A stretch of DNA of 55,553 nucleotides from Scatonaster sp045598705 (GTDB lineage: Bacteria; Bacillota; Clostridia; Saccharofermentanales; Saccharofermentanaceae), in assembly GCA_045598705.1 (NCBI GenBank), contig JAZLMM010000004.1, forward strand, positions 1-55,553, read 5' to 3'. Under the pieces are notes generated by a model, which ran no database searches, had not been told where the DNA came from, and saw only the letters and a list, made by a program, of their open reading frames with translations. Of the stretch, positions 25,194-33,582 are shown one piece after another. Every line of letters starts with the position of its first letter. Within the stretch, counting starts at the first letter, position 1. The translations under genes and the position numbers were made by a program.

Positions 25194-26474
25194 ATGACGG
25201 ATTTTGAAAGAAGAGCAAGCGAGACCAAAGCGGCTTCTTTTACCATGGCCATTCTATCGACAGAAGTGAAGAATGCAGCACTTCTTGCCATAGCGGATGC
25301 CTTGGTTGCGAATCAAGAGCGAATCTTTGCGGCCAATCAGATTGACCTTAAGAATGCGGCAGAGGCAAATCTTCCCATGCCACTTCAGAAACGCCTGCGT
25401 TTTGACGAACACAAACTGGCAGATGTCGTGGCAGGTCTGAAAAGTCTGACTGTTCTTCAAGATCCAGTAGGTCGCGAACTCATGAAGACGGAAATGGACA
25501 ATGATTTGGTTCTGACGAGAGTAACTTGTCCAATTGGCGTGTTGGGCATTATTTTCGAATCTAGACCGGATGCATTGGTACAGATTGCCTCCTTGGCACT
25601 GAAATCTGGAAATGGTTGCTGCCTTAAAGGCGGAAGCGAAGCCGTAAACAGTAATCGGGTGCTTTTTGATGTCATTTCCGAGGCTACCGTTCAGGTGGGC
25701 TTGCCTAAAGGCTGGATCAGCTTGATGGAGACTAGAAGTGATGTCAATGAGATGTTGCTTCTGAACCAGTATATTGATCTGATTATCCCACGTGGTTCCA
25801 ATGCCTTTGTTCAATATATCATGCAGCATTCTTCCATACCAGTCATGGGCCATGCGGATGGTGTTTGCCATCTATATATTCACGAACAGGCGGATGAAGA
25901 TATGGCACTTTCTATTGCGTTTGATAGTAAGACGCAATATGTTGCTGTATGTAACGCCTGCGAGACGATTCTTGTAGATGAATCTATAGCGGAAGATTTC
26001 CTACCCAAACTGGTGAAGAAATTAAGTGAGAAGAATGTGGTGTTCCACGGTTGTGAGAAGACGAGAATGATTCTGCCGGATATTTTACCGGTTGAGGATT
26101 GGCATCACGAGTACCTCGATTATGAAGTGTCCATCAAGATTGTTTCTGGCCTAGATGAGGCTGTTACCCATATTAATTCCTATGGTTCCGGTCACACCGA
26201 CAGTATAGTCACGCGTGACGTCGAAACTGCAGAGTCCTTCATGAATCGTGTGGATTCCGGCAATACATTCTGGAACTGCTCAACACGCTTCTCGGATGGC
26301 TTGCGCTATGGTTTTGGTGCAGAGGTCGGTATCAGCACTTCGAAGCTCCATGCAAGAGGACCGGTTGGTCTGGAAGGACTGGTCACATATAAGTATAAGA
26401 TCGTGGGCCACGGAAATTTGGTTGAAGACTATGCCAATGGCACACGTCAATTTACACACAAACGCATTTTATAA
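25194..26474 (+). CDS. proA: Glutamate-5-semialdehyde dehydrogenase (gamma-glutamyl phosphate reductase)
   Basis: The 426-residue protein is full-length ProA. It has VTCPIGVLGIIFESRPDALVQ near residue 105, ILKSGN/CCLKGGSEA near 145, the catalytic cysteine in VAVCNACETILVDE near 250, and GSGHTDSIVT near 333. It makes glutamate semialdehyde for proline synthesis using NADPH in the cytoplasm. GGAGGG precedes the ATG. proB (glutamate 5-kinase), usually adjacent, is not in the window. Confidence 0.96.
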   Translation: MTDFERRASETKAASFTMAILSTEVKNAALLAIADALVANQERIFAANQIDLKNAAEANLPMPLQKRLRFDEHKLADVVAGLKSLTVLQDPVGRELMKTEMDNDLVLTRVTCPIGVLGIIFESRPDALVQIASLALKSGNGCCLKGGSEAVNSNRVLFDVISEATVQVGLPKGWISLMETRSDVNEMLLLNQYIDLIIPRGSNAFVQYIMQHSSIPVMGHADGVCHLYIHEQADEDMALSIAFDSKTQYVAVCNACETILVDESIAEDFLPKLVKKLSEKNVVFHGCEKTRMILPDILPVEDWHHEYLDYEVSIKIVSGLDEAVTHINSYGSGHTDSIVTRDVETAESFMNRVDSGNTFWNCSTRFSDGLRYGFGAEVGISTSKLHARGPVGLEGLVTYKYKIVGHGNLVEDYANGTRQFTHKRIL

Positions 26475-26491
26475 GTAGAGAGGTATGAATC

Positions 26492-26944
26492 ATGATTATT
26501 TCAATTGCTTCCGATCACGCGGGTTATCCATTAAGAAGGTCTGTCTGTGATTACCTGACCAAGCAGGGCCACACAATCGTAGAAGGTGGCGCGACATCTG
26601 CTGAAGTTCCGTATAGCTATGTACTGGCTGGTCAGAAAGTGGCCAAAGATATTTTGGAAGGAAATGCAGAACGCGGAATCGTGATATGTGGTACCGGTAT
26701 TGGTATCTCGATGGTTGCAAATAAGTTCCCGGGTATTCGTTGTGCACTTTGTACCAACGAGTATATGGCCAGAATGTCCCGCCAACATAACGATGCAAAT
26801 GTGTTGTCCATGGGTGCTCGCGTTGTGGGCAGTTCTCTGGCCCTCGGAATCGTTGATGCCTTCATGACGGAGGGCTTCGATGGCGGCCGTCATCAGACAC
26901 GTGTGAACGATATTAAGGAACAAGAGTTGGATCTTTTCAAGTAA
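26492..26944 (+). CDS. rpiB: Ribose-5-phosphate isomerase B
   Basis: This 150-residue RpiB/LacB protein has SDHAGYPLRR at the N terminus, the active-site Cys in GIVICGTGIGISMVANK near residue 70, and RMSRQHNDANVLSMGAR near 97. It interconverts ribose 5-phosphate and ribulose 5-phosphate. It lies 17 bases after proA. In many Clostridia rpiB is followed by upp and then the atp operon; here only a upp remnant lies between. Confidence 0.95.
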   Translation: MIISIASDHAGYPLRRSVCDYLTKQGHTIVEGGATSAEVPYSYVLAGQKVAKDILEGNAERGIVICGTGIGISMVANKFPGIRCALCTNEYMARMSRQHNDANVLSMGARVVGSSLALGIVDAFMTEGFDGGRHQTRVNDIKEQELDLFK

Positions 26945-26961
26945 TAAATAGGAGGATAGTC

Positions 26962-27072
26962 ATGGCACTATTTTTCTTATTTAATCACCCATTGATTCAA
27001 CAGTTGAACGATCATGGATACATCGTTCCAGGTCTCGGAGATGTAGGTGACCGTCTGTTTGGTACAAATTAA
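26962..27072 (+). pseudogene. upp: Internally deleted uracil phosphoribosyltransferase remnant (36 codons)
   Basis: A short frame with a good GGAGG (26951-26955) encodes 36 residues. The end, LNDHGYIVPGLGDVGDRLFG, is the hallmark C terminus of uracil phosphoribosyltransferase. The start, LFNHPLIQ, resembles the Upp N-terminal DHPLIQHKL motif. The ~170 residues between, including the PRPP loop, are gone in frame. It sits between rpiB and atpB, exactly where upp lies in many Clostridia. It cannot be an active enzyme. It is either a relic or a retained short peptide or translational-coupling spacer for the atp operon. A miscalled C-terminal fragment is less likely given the matching N terminus and ribosome binding site. 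Confidence 0.75.
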
Positions 27073-27093
27073 TAAGGACTGGTACAGGCATCT

Positions 27094-27957
27094 ATGAATG
27101 TTGCACTGTCGGCTTCCTGGGGCACTCGCTTCTGGGAAGCCTTTGTAAGAGAATTAAGAGAGCTGATCCCTGGCTCTAAGAATATTGGTGATGAAATCCG
27201 TGAAGCGATTCTTCAGTGGCGCGGTTCTTTTACCGTAGGTGGAACGAAAATCCTCATCACAGATGCAATCATCGTGACATGGTTTGCCGTGGCAGTAGGT
27301 ATCTTGCTCTTCTGTTATCTTGGAAGGAAGAGAGAGATGCTTCCGACGCGCGGCCAGGCTGTAATGGAATCGCTGATTGGTCTTCTTTTTGGTGTATGTA
27401 GCGATTATGGCCTGAATAAAGAGCAGGCGGAGAAAGTCGTGCCGATGGTGGGTACAATCGGTATTTTCCTGATTTCTTGTAATGTATGCTCGATATTTAA
27501 ATTACCACCTCCGGCGAAGAACATCGCTTTCCCATTTGCGATGGGTATTTTTGCAATCATCTATGTGATTGTGATGTCCATTCGACTGGTAGGTTTCAAG
27601 GGTTTGGGTGCATCCTTCGTAGATCCGAAGGCATTCATGTTGCCCTTCAAGGTTATTGACTTCTTTATTAAGCCAGTTTCTCTGGCACTTCGTCTTTTCG
27701 GTAACGTTTTTGGTGCATTCATCCTCATGGAGTTCCTAGGACTTGTCATTCCGATTCTCATACCGGGTGCATTTAGTCTATGGTTTGACCTGATGGATGG
27801 TATTCTCCAAGCGGTTGTGTTCTGCTATTTGACCATTTCCTATATCGGTGAAGTGGTCGAGAGTGCACATGCTGTTTCTGAAAGGAAAGAAGAACAGAAG
27901 AAACTGAAAGAAGATACTGCGAACAAAGAAACTGCTGTAGAAGAAACAGTTGCTTAA
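27094..27957 (+). CDS. atpB: ATP synthase F0 subunit a
   Basis: The 287-residue membrane protein has the essential arginine motif LALRLFGNVFGAFIL near residue 200, and helices at about 55-75, 120-135, 148-168, 215-235 and 245-265. It forms the ion half-channels facing the c-ring. The N-terminal ~50 residues are hydrophilic, and the C-terminal tail is Lys/Glu rich. The Shine-Dalgarno sequence is weak (AAGGACT), so coupling from the short upp remnant 21 bases upstream may help. It opens the atp operon; no atpI is seen. Confidence 0.93.
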   Translation: MNVALSASWGTRFWEAFVRELRELIPGSKNIGDEIREAILQWRGSFTVGGTKILITDAIIVTWFAVAVGILLFCYLGRKREMLPTRGQAVMESLIGLLFGVCSDYGLNKEQAEKVVPMVGTIGIFLISCNVCSIFKLPPPAKNIAFPFAMGIFAIIYVIVMSIRLVGFKGLGASFVDPKAFMLPFKVIDFFIKPVSLALRLFGNVFGAFILMEFLGLVIPILIPGAFSLWFDLMDGILQAVVFCYLTISYIGEVVESAHAVSERKEEQKKLKEDTANKETAVEETVA

Positions 27958-27978
27958 TGGAATAAGGAGGAAGAAAAA

Positions 27979-28248
27979 ATGTTTAACTTAACGAGAGTAT
28001 TATTGGATGTAGCAGAGGCAAGTCCGAAGGGCTTGGCAGGCTTTGGTGCCGGACTTGCAATCGGTCTTGGTGCATTAGGTACAACGTTGGGTATCGGTAT
28101 TGCTGCGGGTCGCGCGTTGGAAGGTGCTTCGAGACAGCCTGAGATGTATAGCAAACTTCAGACACTGCTTCTGATTTCTATCGTATTTATGGAGTCTATC
28201 GCAATCTACGCATTAGTCGTCAGCCTCCTTCTGATTTTTACTTTCTAA
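27979..28248 (+). CDS. atpE: ATP synthase F0 subunit c
   Basis: The 89-residue hairpin has two hydrophobic helices around the polar loop GASRQPE (49-55). The ion-binding carboxylate is Glu72 in FMESIAIYALV. The helix-1 position that is Gln32 in sodium-type c subunits is Ile here (GIGIAAGRA), and the Thr after ES is Ile. This favours proton rather than sodium coupling. AGGAGG precedes the ATG. Confidence 0.95.
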   Translation: MFNLTRVLLDVAEASPKGLAGFGAGLAIGLGALGTTLGIGIAAGRALEGASRQPEMYSKLQTLLLISIVFMESIAIYALVVSLLLIFTF

Positions 28249-28266
28249 TCTTTGAGGTGATTGTAT

Positions 28267-28884
28267 ATGAATCATGCATTAATGCTGCTGACATTTGGTC
28301 AGAGTAGTCGCATTTCGATGGCACCTCTGCTTCGTTTAGCGGAGGAAGCAGAGACAGAGAGCTCCCTTCTTTCACCGGAGCAGTTCGCACATTATCTCGT
28401 GACTGGGTTAGTTACCATTGTGAATCTGCTGGTAGCTTATATCATCTTGAAGAAGTTCCTGTTCAAACCACTTATGAACGTCATGAAGAAGCGTCAGGAA
28501 GCAATTGGCAATGAACTGACTTCTGCAGAAGAGAAAGAGAAGCAAGCGGAAGAGAAATTGTCGGAAGCCAATGGACGATTGGAAGCCTCTCACGAGGAGG
28601 CGATGCAGATTATTGCCGAGGCACGCACACAGGCAGACAAACAGTCTGAGACGATTATCGAGACTGCTCGTAAAGAAGCACAGGAGATTCGTGATCGTGC
28701 TGAAGAAGATGCGAAGCATACAAAGAAAGCCATGCTGGAAGAAATGAAGGACGAAGTTGCTGATCTGGCTGTTTCCATCGCAGGACGCGTGTTGAGCACA
28801 TGTGATGCCAATTCCGATGAGTCGACTTTGCGTCAGAAAGTTGAGGCAGAAATTGCTTCTACAGAGGTGAAGACTGGTGAATAA
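28267..28884 (+). CDS. atpF: ATP synthase F0 subunit b
   Basis: From ATG 28267 (GAGGTGA six bases upstream; the TTG at 28261 abuts it and is unlikely) the protein has 205 residues. It has an N-terminal extension, one membrane helix near 45-65 (VTGLVTIVNLLVAYIIL), then a long Glu/Ala/Lys coiled coil to about 175. It forms the peripheral stalk. There is no delta-like N-terminal domain at its C terminus. It overlaps the next gene by 8 bases. Confidence 0.93.
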   Translation: MNHALMLLTFGQSSRISMAPLLRLAEEAETESSLLSPEQFAHYLVTGLVTIVNLLVAYIILKKFLFKPLMNVMKKRQEAIGNELTSAEEKEKQAEEKLSEANGRLEASHEEAMQIIAEARTQADKQSETIIETARKEAQEIRDRAEEDAKHTKKAMLEEMKDEVADLAVSIAGRVLSTCDANSDESTLRQKVEAEIASTEVKTGE

Positions 28885-30787
28885 TAACAGTGGTTTTGAA
28901 GTCATTCGAATCGTAACCGCTTCGGACGATATGCCGCCAGAGAAAGTGGCCTTAATTGCCCGTCGTTTTGCTGAGCATCTTCACATTCAACAGGGATATA
29001 CCATTGAGACCGAGACGGACAAGTCTCTTCTTGGCGGATATGTGATCTTTGCCCAAGGTACGAAATTTGACTATAGTTATGTCGGACAACTTGCCCGAAT
29101 TGGCAAGCACTTGAAAACAGATCGTGGAAGCGTTTCTTCTATGGAAACGAGTACGGATGATGCAGAAGTCATCCGTCGCTCTTTGGCGGAAGCATTGAAA
29201 GAATTCGATGAACGCCCGGCAGCGCTTTTTGAAGATGATTCGCTTTGGGAAGAAGATGCGCCGGAACAGACTGAGGTTCGTGAGAAACTTCTGACGGGTT
29301 TTGCGAAGGCAACGGAAGTCGAACAGGTAGGTCAGGTCATTTCTGTAAGTGATGGTGTGGCCAAGGTCACAGGATTGGAGAATTGTGTAGCGAGTGAATT
29401 AATCATGTTCTCTGAAACCTCCTATGGTATCGCTATGAACCTAGAGACGGACAGTGTGGGTGTTGTACTTCTGAATGAGTGTCGTGATGTAGTACAAGGG
29501 GCTATGTGTCACCGTACTGGTCGCACGGTATCGATTCCTGTTGGACGCGGTATGGTGGGCCGAGTAGTGGATCCCCTCGGAAATCCGATTGATGGCAAGG
29601 GCATCATTCGTGCGACGAATCGTCGACCGATTGAGTATCCGGCACCAAGTATCGTGGAGCGTTCTCCAATTTGTGAGCCACTTCAGACAGGTATCACTGC
29701 GATAGATGCGATGACGCCAGTCGGTCGTGGTCAACGTGAGTTAATCATTGGTGACCGTCAGACTGGTAAGACAGCGATTGCAATCGATACAATACTCAAT
29801 CAGCGAGGTAAGAATGTTCTCTGTGTCTATGTTGCGATTGGACAGAAGATGTCGAATATCGTTCAGGTTGCGCAGATACTCGAACAACACAACGCGATGG
29901 AGTACACCGTAATTGTAGCAGCAAGTGCTTCGCAACCTGCTTCTTTGCAGTATATAGCACCATATGCTGGATGTGCCATCGCAGAGGAATTCATGTATGC
30001 TGATCACGAAGATGTATTGATTATCTACGATGACCTCTCAAAACATGCACAGGCATACCGTGCAATCTCTTTGCTTCTTAGACGCCCACCGGGACGTGAA
30101 GCTTATCCTGGAGATGTTTTCTATCTGCATTCACGTCTTTTGGAGCGTGCTGCGAAGTTGAGTGATGAGATGGGTGGCGGTTCACTGACTGCCCTTCCAA
30201 TCATCGAGACGTTAAGTGGCGATATTTCCGCATATATCCCAACGAACGTAATCTCCATTACTGACGGTCAGATCTATTTGGAATCCGAATTGTTCTTTGC
30301 AGGTCAACGTCCCGCAATCAATGTTGGACTTTCTGTATCCCGTGTAGGTGGTGCGGCGCAGACCAAGGCCATGAAGAAAGTTGCTGGCCCACTTCGTATT
30401 AGCTTAGCACAGGCACGTGAGATGGCTGCTTTCGCCCAATTCGGATCTGATTTGGATCCGAATACACAGAAGCAGATCAAGCGCGGTGTCATCTTGAATG
30501 AGATTCTCAAGCAAGGACAATATGCACCGATGCAGCTGGATGAACAGGTTGTCATGCTTTATCTGGCAACATCTGAGAAACTAACATTCTTAGACAAGGA
30601 AGATGCGAAAGAATACGTAACGGAGTTTTTGCAACGTATGTCCGTTCTCCATCCGGATGTCATGAAGAGAATCATTGATACCCGAGTGCTGGATGATGAT
30701 ACGAAGAAAGAAATTGATGAGATAGAAGCTGAGTATCATGCGATGTTTGTCGCAGAACGTAAAGAATACCAGAACCGCGAGGATTAA
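28877..30787 (+). CDS. atpA: ATP synthase F1 alpha subunit with N-terminal delta C-domain fusion
   Basis: The protein is 636 residues, about 130 longer than usual alpha. Residues about 8-80 look like the C-terminal domain of delta (AtpH): IRIVTASDDMPPEK, then TETDKSLLGGYVIF and FDYSYVGQLARIGKHL, which match the delta GG-v and D-x-S-v-x-x-QL motif. An acidic linker (about 85-135) leads into alpha proper at EQVGQVISVSDGVAKVTGLE. Alpha is intact: P-loop GDRQTGKTAIAI near 292, and RPAINVGLSVSRVGG near 475. No separate delta gene exists between b and alpha, and the delta N-terminal domain is absent. The start is GTG 28877 with AGAGGTGA upstream, overlapping atpF. The fusion probably joins the b stalk directly to alpha (inference). 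Confidence 0.88.
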   Translation: MNNNSGFEVIRIVTASDDMPPEKVALIARRFAEHLHIQQGYTIETETDKSLLGGYVIFAQGTKFDYSYVGQLARIGKHLKTDRGSVSSMETSTDDAEVIRRSLAEALKEFDERPAALFEDDSLWEEDAPEQTEVREKLLTGFAKATEVEQVGQVISVSDGVAKVTGLENCVASELIMFSETSYGIAMNLETDSVGVVLLNECRDVVQGAMCHRTGRTVSIPVGRGMVGRVVDPLGNPIDGKGIIRATNRRPIEYPAPSIVERSPICEPLQTGITAIDAMTPVGRGQRELIIGDRQTGKTAIAIDTILNQRGKNVLCVYVAIGQKMSNIVQVAQILEQHNAMEYTVIVAASASQPASLQYIAPYAGCAIAEEFMYADHEDVLIIYDDLSKHAQAYRAISLLLRRPPGREAYPGDVFYLHSRLLERAAKLSDEMGGGSLTALPIIETLSGDISAYIPTNVISITDGQIYLESELFFAGQRPAINVGLSVSRVGGAAQTKAMKKVAGPLRISLAQAREMAAFAQFGSDLDPNTQKQIKRGVILNEILKQGQYAPMQLDEQVVMLYLATSEKLTFLDKEDAKEYVTEFLQRMSVLHPDVMKRIIDTRVLDDDTKKEIDEIEAEYHAMFVAERKEYQNRED

Positions 30788-30795
30788 GTGGGATC

Positions 30796-31728
30796 ATGGA
30801 AAGTCTGAATGATATCAAGAAACGCGTAAAAAGTGTAAATGATATTTCTCAACTGACGCATGCAATGCAATTGGTCAGTGCATCGAAGATGCGTAAATCC
30901 AAGCAACAACACGAGAAGGTCAGTCCATTCTTCTCTTTGTGTGCCGTGAGCCTCATGAAGCTTCGTCGTAACATGGGCGATGTGGACAATCCATTCCTGA
31001 AACTTCGCGAGAAGAAAGCGGGCGAGACATGGAAAATCGGCTACTTCGTATTAACCGGTGACCAAGGTTTGGCTGGTGCGTATAACAATAACATCGTCAA
31101 GATCACGGAAGAACATATCCAAAGCAAGATTATGGAGAATGCGCACAAGCGTATCAAGACAGATTACAAGTTATATGTTTTCGGCCAGATGGGAAGCGGG
31201 AAACTGAAGAAGGATGGCTATTGTGTGGATCCGGACTTCTCCTATCCGATTACTGAACCCACGTACTATGAAGCGCGAAATGTCGCCAATATCATCCGAG
31301 CGAAGTATCTTGACGGGGAATTCGATCTGGTATATCTGATTTATACGAAGATGGAATCAGCCATATCGATGAAGCCTGTTATTTCACGGGTTGTACCGAT
31401 TGGCGCAGATTCACTTTCCAACTTCATGCAGAATAATGCAGAAGATACTGAGTTGGATCTAGATGATGATTGGAAAGCAGAGTATCACCCGGATGCAGAG
31501 TCTGTACTCTCATTCCTGATTGATACAGGCTTAAATGCGGTAGTATATGGTGCGATGGTGGAAGCGTTTGCATGCGAGCAGACTGCGCGTATGCAGGCGA
31601 TGGATAATGCGAACCGCAATGCGGATGAAATGATGAAAGATTTGACCATGAAGAGCAACCGTGCTCGTCAGGCCCGTATTACGAATGAATTGAATGAAAT
31701 CGTGAACGGCGCAAGTCAAGTAGAATAG
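30796..31728 (+). CDS. atpG: ATP synthase F1 gamma subunit
   Basis: The 310-residue rotor subunit has the N-terminal helix LNDIKKRVKSVNDISQLTHAMQLVSASKMRK and the C-terminal helix with ACEQTARMQAMDNANRNADEM. Both are the coiled-coil signatures of gamma; the central LTGDQGLAGAYNNNI is also typical. It lies 8 bases after the alpha fusion gene. Slightly longer than usual (about 285). Confidence 0.94.
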   Translation: MESLNDIKKRVKSVNDISQLTHAMQLVSASKMRKSKQQHEKVSPFFSLCAVSLMKLRRNMGDVDNPFLKLREKKAGETWKIGYFVLTGDQGLAGAYNNNIVKITEEHIQSKIMENAHKRIKTDYKLYVFGQMGSGKLKKDGYCVDPDFSYPITEPTYYEARNVANIIRAKYLDGEFDLVYLIYTKMESAISMKPVISRVVPIGADSLSNFMQNNAEDTELDLDDDWKAEYHPDAESVLSFLIDTGLNAVVYGAMVEAFACEQTARMQAMDNANRNADEMMKDLTMKSNRARQARITNELNEIVNGASQVE

Positions 31729-31739
31729 AGGAGTGTAAC

Positions 31740-33128
31740 ATGGCAGAAGGAAGAGTGTCACAGATTATCGGACCGGTAATTGACTGTGTATTTGAAGCAA
31801 ATGAAGTACCACTGATTAAGACGGAAGTGCGGATTGTTACGGATGACCGTACGATTTCTGCAGAGGTCATGCAACAACGTGGTGACGGTGTTGCTAGATG
31901 TGTTTCTTTTGAGGCTACTGAGGGCCTTGCACGTGGCATGAAGGTAATTGCTACCGGAAAGCCGGTTATGGTCCCGGTAGGTGAGAATAATACGGGTCGT
32001 CTGTTCAATGCATTGGGCAAAGTAATTGACAATCAGGGCGCCGTTGAGACGGATGTGATGTGGCCGATTCATCGCAATGCTCCATCTTTTACCGAACAGT
32101 ATCCATCCGAGACCGTTCTCGAGACAGGTATTAAAGTTATTGACTTACTCGTTCCTTTTGCCCGTGGTGGTAAGATTGGACTTTTTGGTGGTGCAGGTGT
32201 TGGTAAGACTGTTTTGATTCTGGAATTGATTCGAAATATCGCCCAGGAACATGGTGGATACTCTGTATTTACTGGTGTCGGTGAGCGTTCTCGTGAAGGA
32301 AATGATCTTTGGAATGAAATGAAGGCTTCCGGCGTTCTGGATAAGACAGTCATGGTCTTCGGTCAGATGAACGAGACTTCGGGTGCAAGAATGAGAGCAC
32401 CGCTTACAGGTCTAACCATGGCAGAGTATTTCCGTGATGAGATGAAGCGAGATGTTCTATTCTTTGTAGATAATATCTATCGTTTCGTACAGGCGGGTTC
32501 AGAGGTTTCTGCTTTGCTTGGAAGAATTCCATCGGCCGTTGGTTACCAACCGACATTGGCCAATGAGGTGGGTGAACTTCAGGAGAGAATTACTTCCACG
32601 AAGAATGGTTCTATTACTTCTATTCAGGCTGTCTATGTGCCGGCAGATGACTTGACCGACCCAGCGCCTGCAACAACATTCGGACATCTGGATGCAAACA
32701 TCGTCCTTTCTCGGTCGGTTGTTGAACTTGGTATCTACCCTGCAGTTGATCCATTGGAATCTTCGTCTAGAATCCTTTCTGAGAGTGTGGTCGGCAAGAC
32801 GCATTATCACGTAGCGCGAATGGTTCAAGAGATGTTGCAGCGCTATAAGGAACTGCAGGATATCATTGCAATTCTTGGTATGGAAGAACTTGGCGAGAAA
32901 GACCGACAGATTGTCAATCGTGCTAGAAAAGTACAGAAGTACTTGTCACAGCCTTTCTTCGTAACTGCTGATTCGACAGGATTTGCACCGAGATATGTTC
33001 CTATCGAGAAGACGGTTCAGGCATTCGGTGAAATCATCTCTGGTTCACTGGATCACATCCCGGAACAGCACTTCTTCATGAAGGGTGATTTGGACGACGT
33101 ATTGGCATCTTATAAGAATGAGGCCTAA
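31740..33128 (+). CDS. atpD: ATP synthase F1 beta subunit
   Basis: The 462-residue catalytic subunit has the P-loop GGAGVGKTVLILELI near residue 150, GVGERSREGNDLWNEM near 182, VFGQMNETSGARMR, and SEVSALLGRIPSAVGYQPTLA near 258. DNIYRFVQAG replaces the more common DNIFRFTQAG, a conservative change. It performs ATP synthesis or hydrolysis. GAGGAGTGTAAC precedes the ATG. Confidence 0.97.
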   Translation: MAEGRVSQIIGPVIDCVFEANEVPLIKTEVRIVTDDRTISAEVMQQRGDGVARCVSFEATEGLARGMKVIATGKPVMVPVGENNTGRLFNALGKVIDNQGAVETDVMWPIHRNAPSFTEQYPSETVLETGIKVIDLLVPFARGGKIGLFGGAGVGKTVLILELIRNIAQEHGGYSVFTGVGERSREGNDLWNEMKASGVLDKTVMVFGQMNETSGARMRAPLTGLTMAEYFRDEMKRDVLFFVDNIYRFVQAGSEVSALLGRIPSAVGYQPTLANEVGELQERITSTKNGSITSIQAVYVPADDLTDPAPATTFGHLDANIVLSRSVVELGIYPAVDPLESSSRILSESVVGKTHYHVARMVQEMLQRYKELQDIIAILGMEELGEKDRQIVNRARKVQKYLSQPFFVTADSTGFAPRYVPIEKTVQAFGEIISGSLDHIPEQHFFMKGDLDDVLASYKNEA

Positions 33129-33130
33129 GC

Positions 33131-33574
33131 ATGGCAAATCAGGAAACACAGAAGAACAAGTTGTTACTGAAAGTTGTAAGTCCTTATGAAGTGTTCTACG
33201 AGGGCGAGGTAGATCGTGTCGTGATTCCAGCTTCGGATGGTCAATTCGGAATCCTGCCGGGACACTCTCCGTTTGTTGTAGCGTTGACGCCAGGAATCAC
33301 TCGTTTCAATATAGAAGAGGAGTCAAAGACTTTCGTCATTTCAGAAGGCTATGCTGAGATCGCAAGTCATACAGTGCTCATAGTATGTAATGCGGCAGAA
33401 TGGCCGGAATCTATCGATACAGAGCGAGCTGAAAAAGCACTTGAACGTGCAACAAAGCGATATAACAGTGTTACATCTACTGAAGAACAGCGCTTCTACG
33501 CCAAACATGCAATTTTGAGAGCAAAAGCAAGAATTCAGATTGCTGCAGAACGGAAGAATGATAAGAAAGGCTAA
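33131..33574 (+). CDS. atpC: ATP synthase F1 epsilon subunit
   Basis: The 147-residue protein has the epsilon beta-sandwich (VVSPYEVFYEGEVDRVVIPASDGQFGILPGHSP) and a C-terminal two-helix domain, RAEKALERATKRY onward, that can inhibit hydrolysis. It follows atpD by two bases and ends the operon; the next gene converges after 8 bases with no clear terminator. Confidence 0.94.
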   Translation: MANQETQKNKLLLKVVSPYEVFYEGEVDRVVIPASDGQFGILPGHSPFVVALTPGITRFNIEEESKTFVISEGYAEIASHTVLIVCNAAEWPESIDTERAEKALERATKRYNSVTSTEEQRFYAKHAILRAKARIQIAAERKNDKKG

Positions 33575-33582
33575 TTTTGGGT

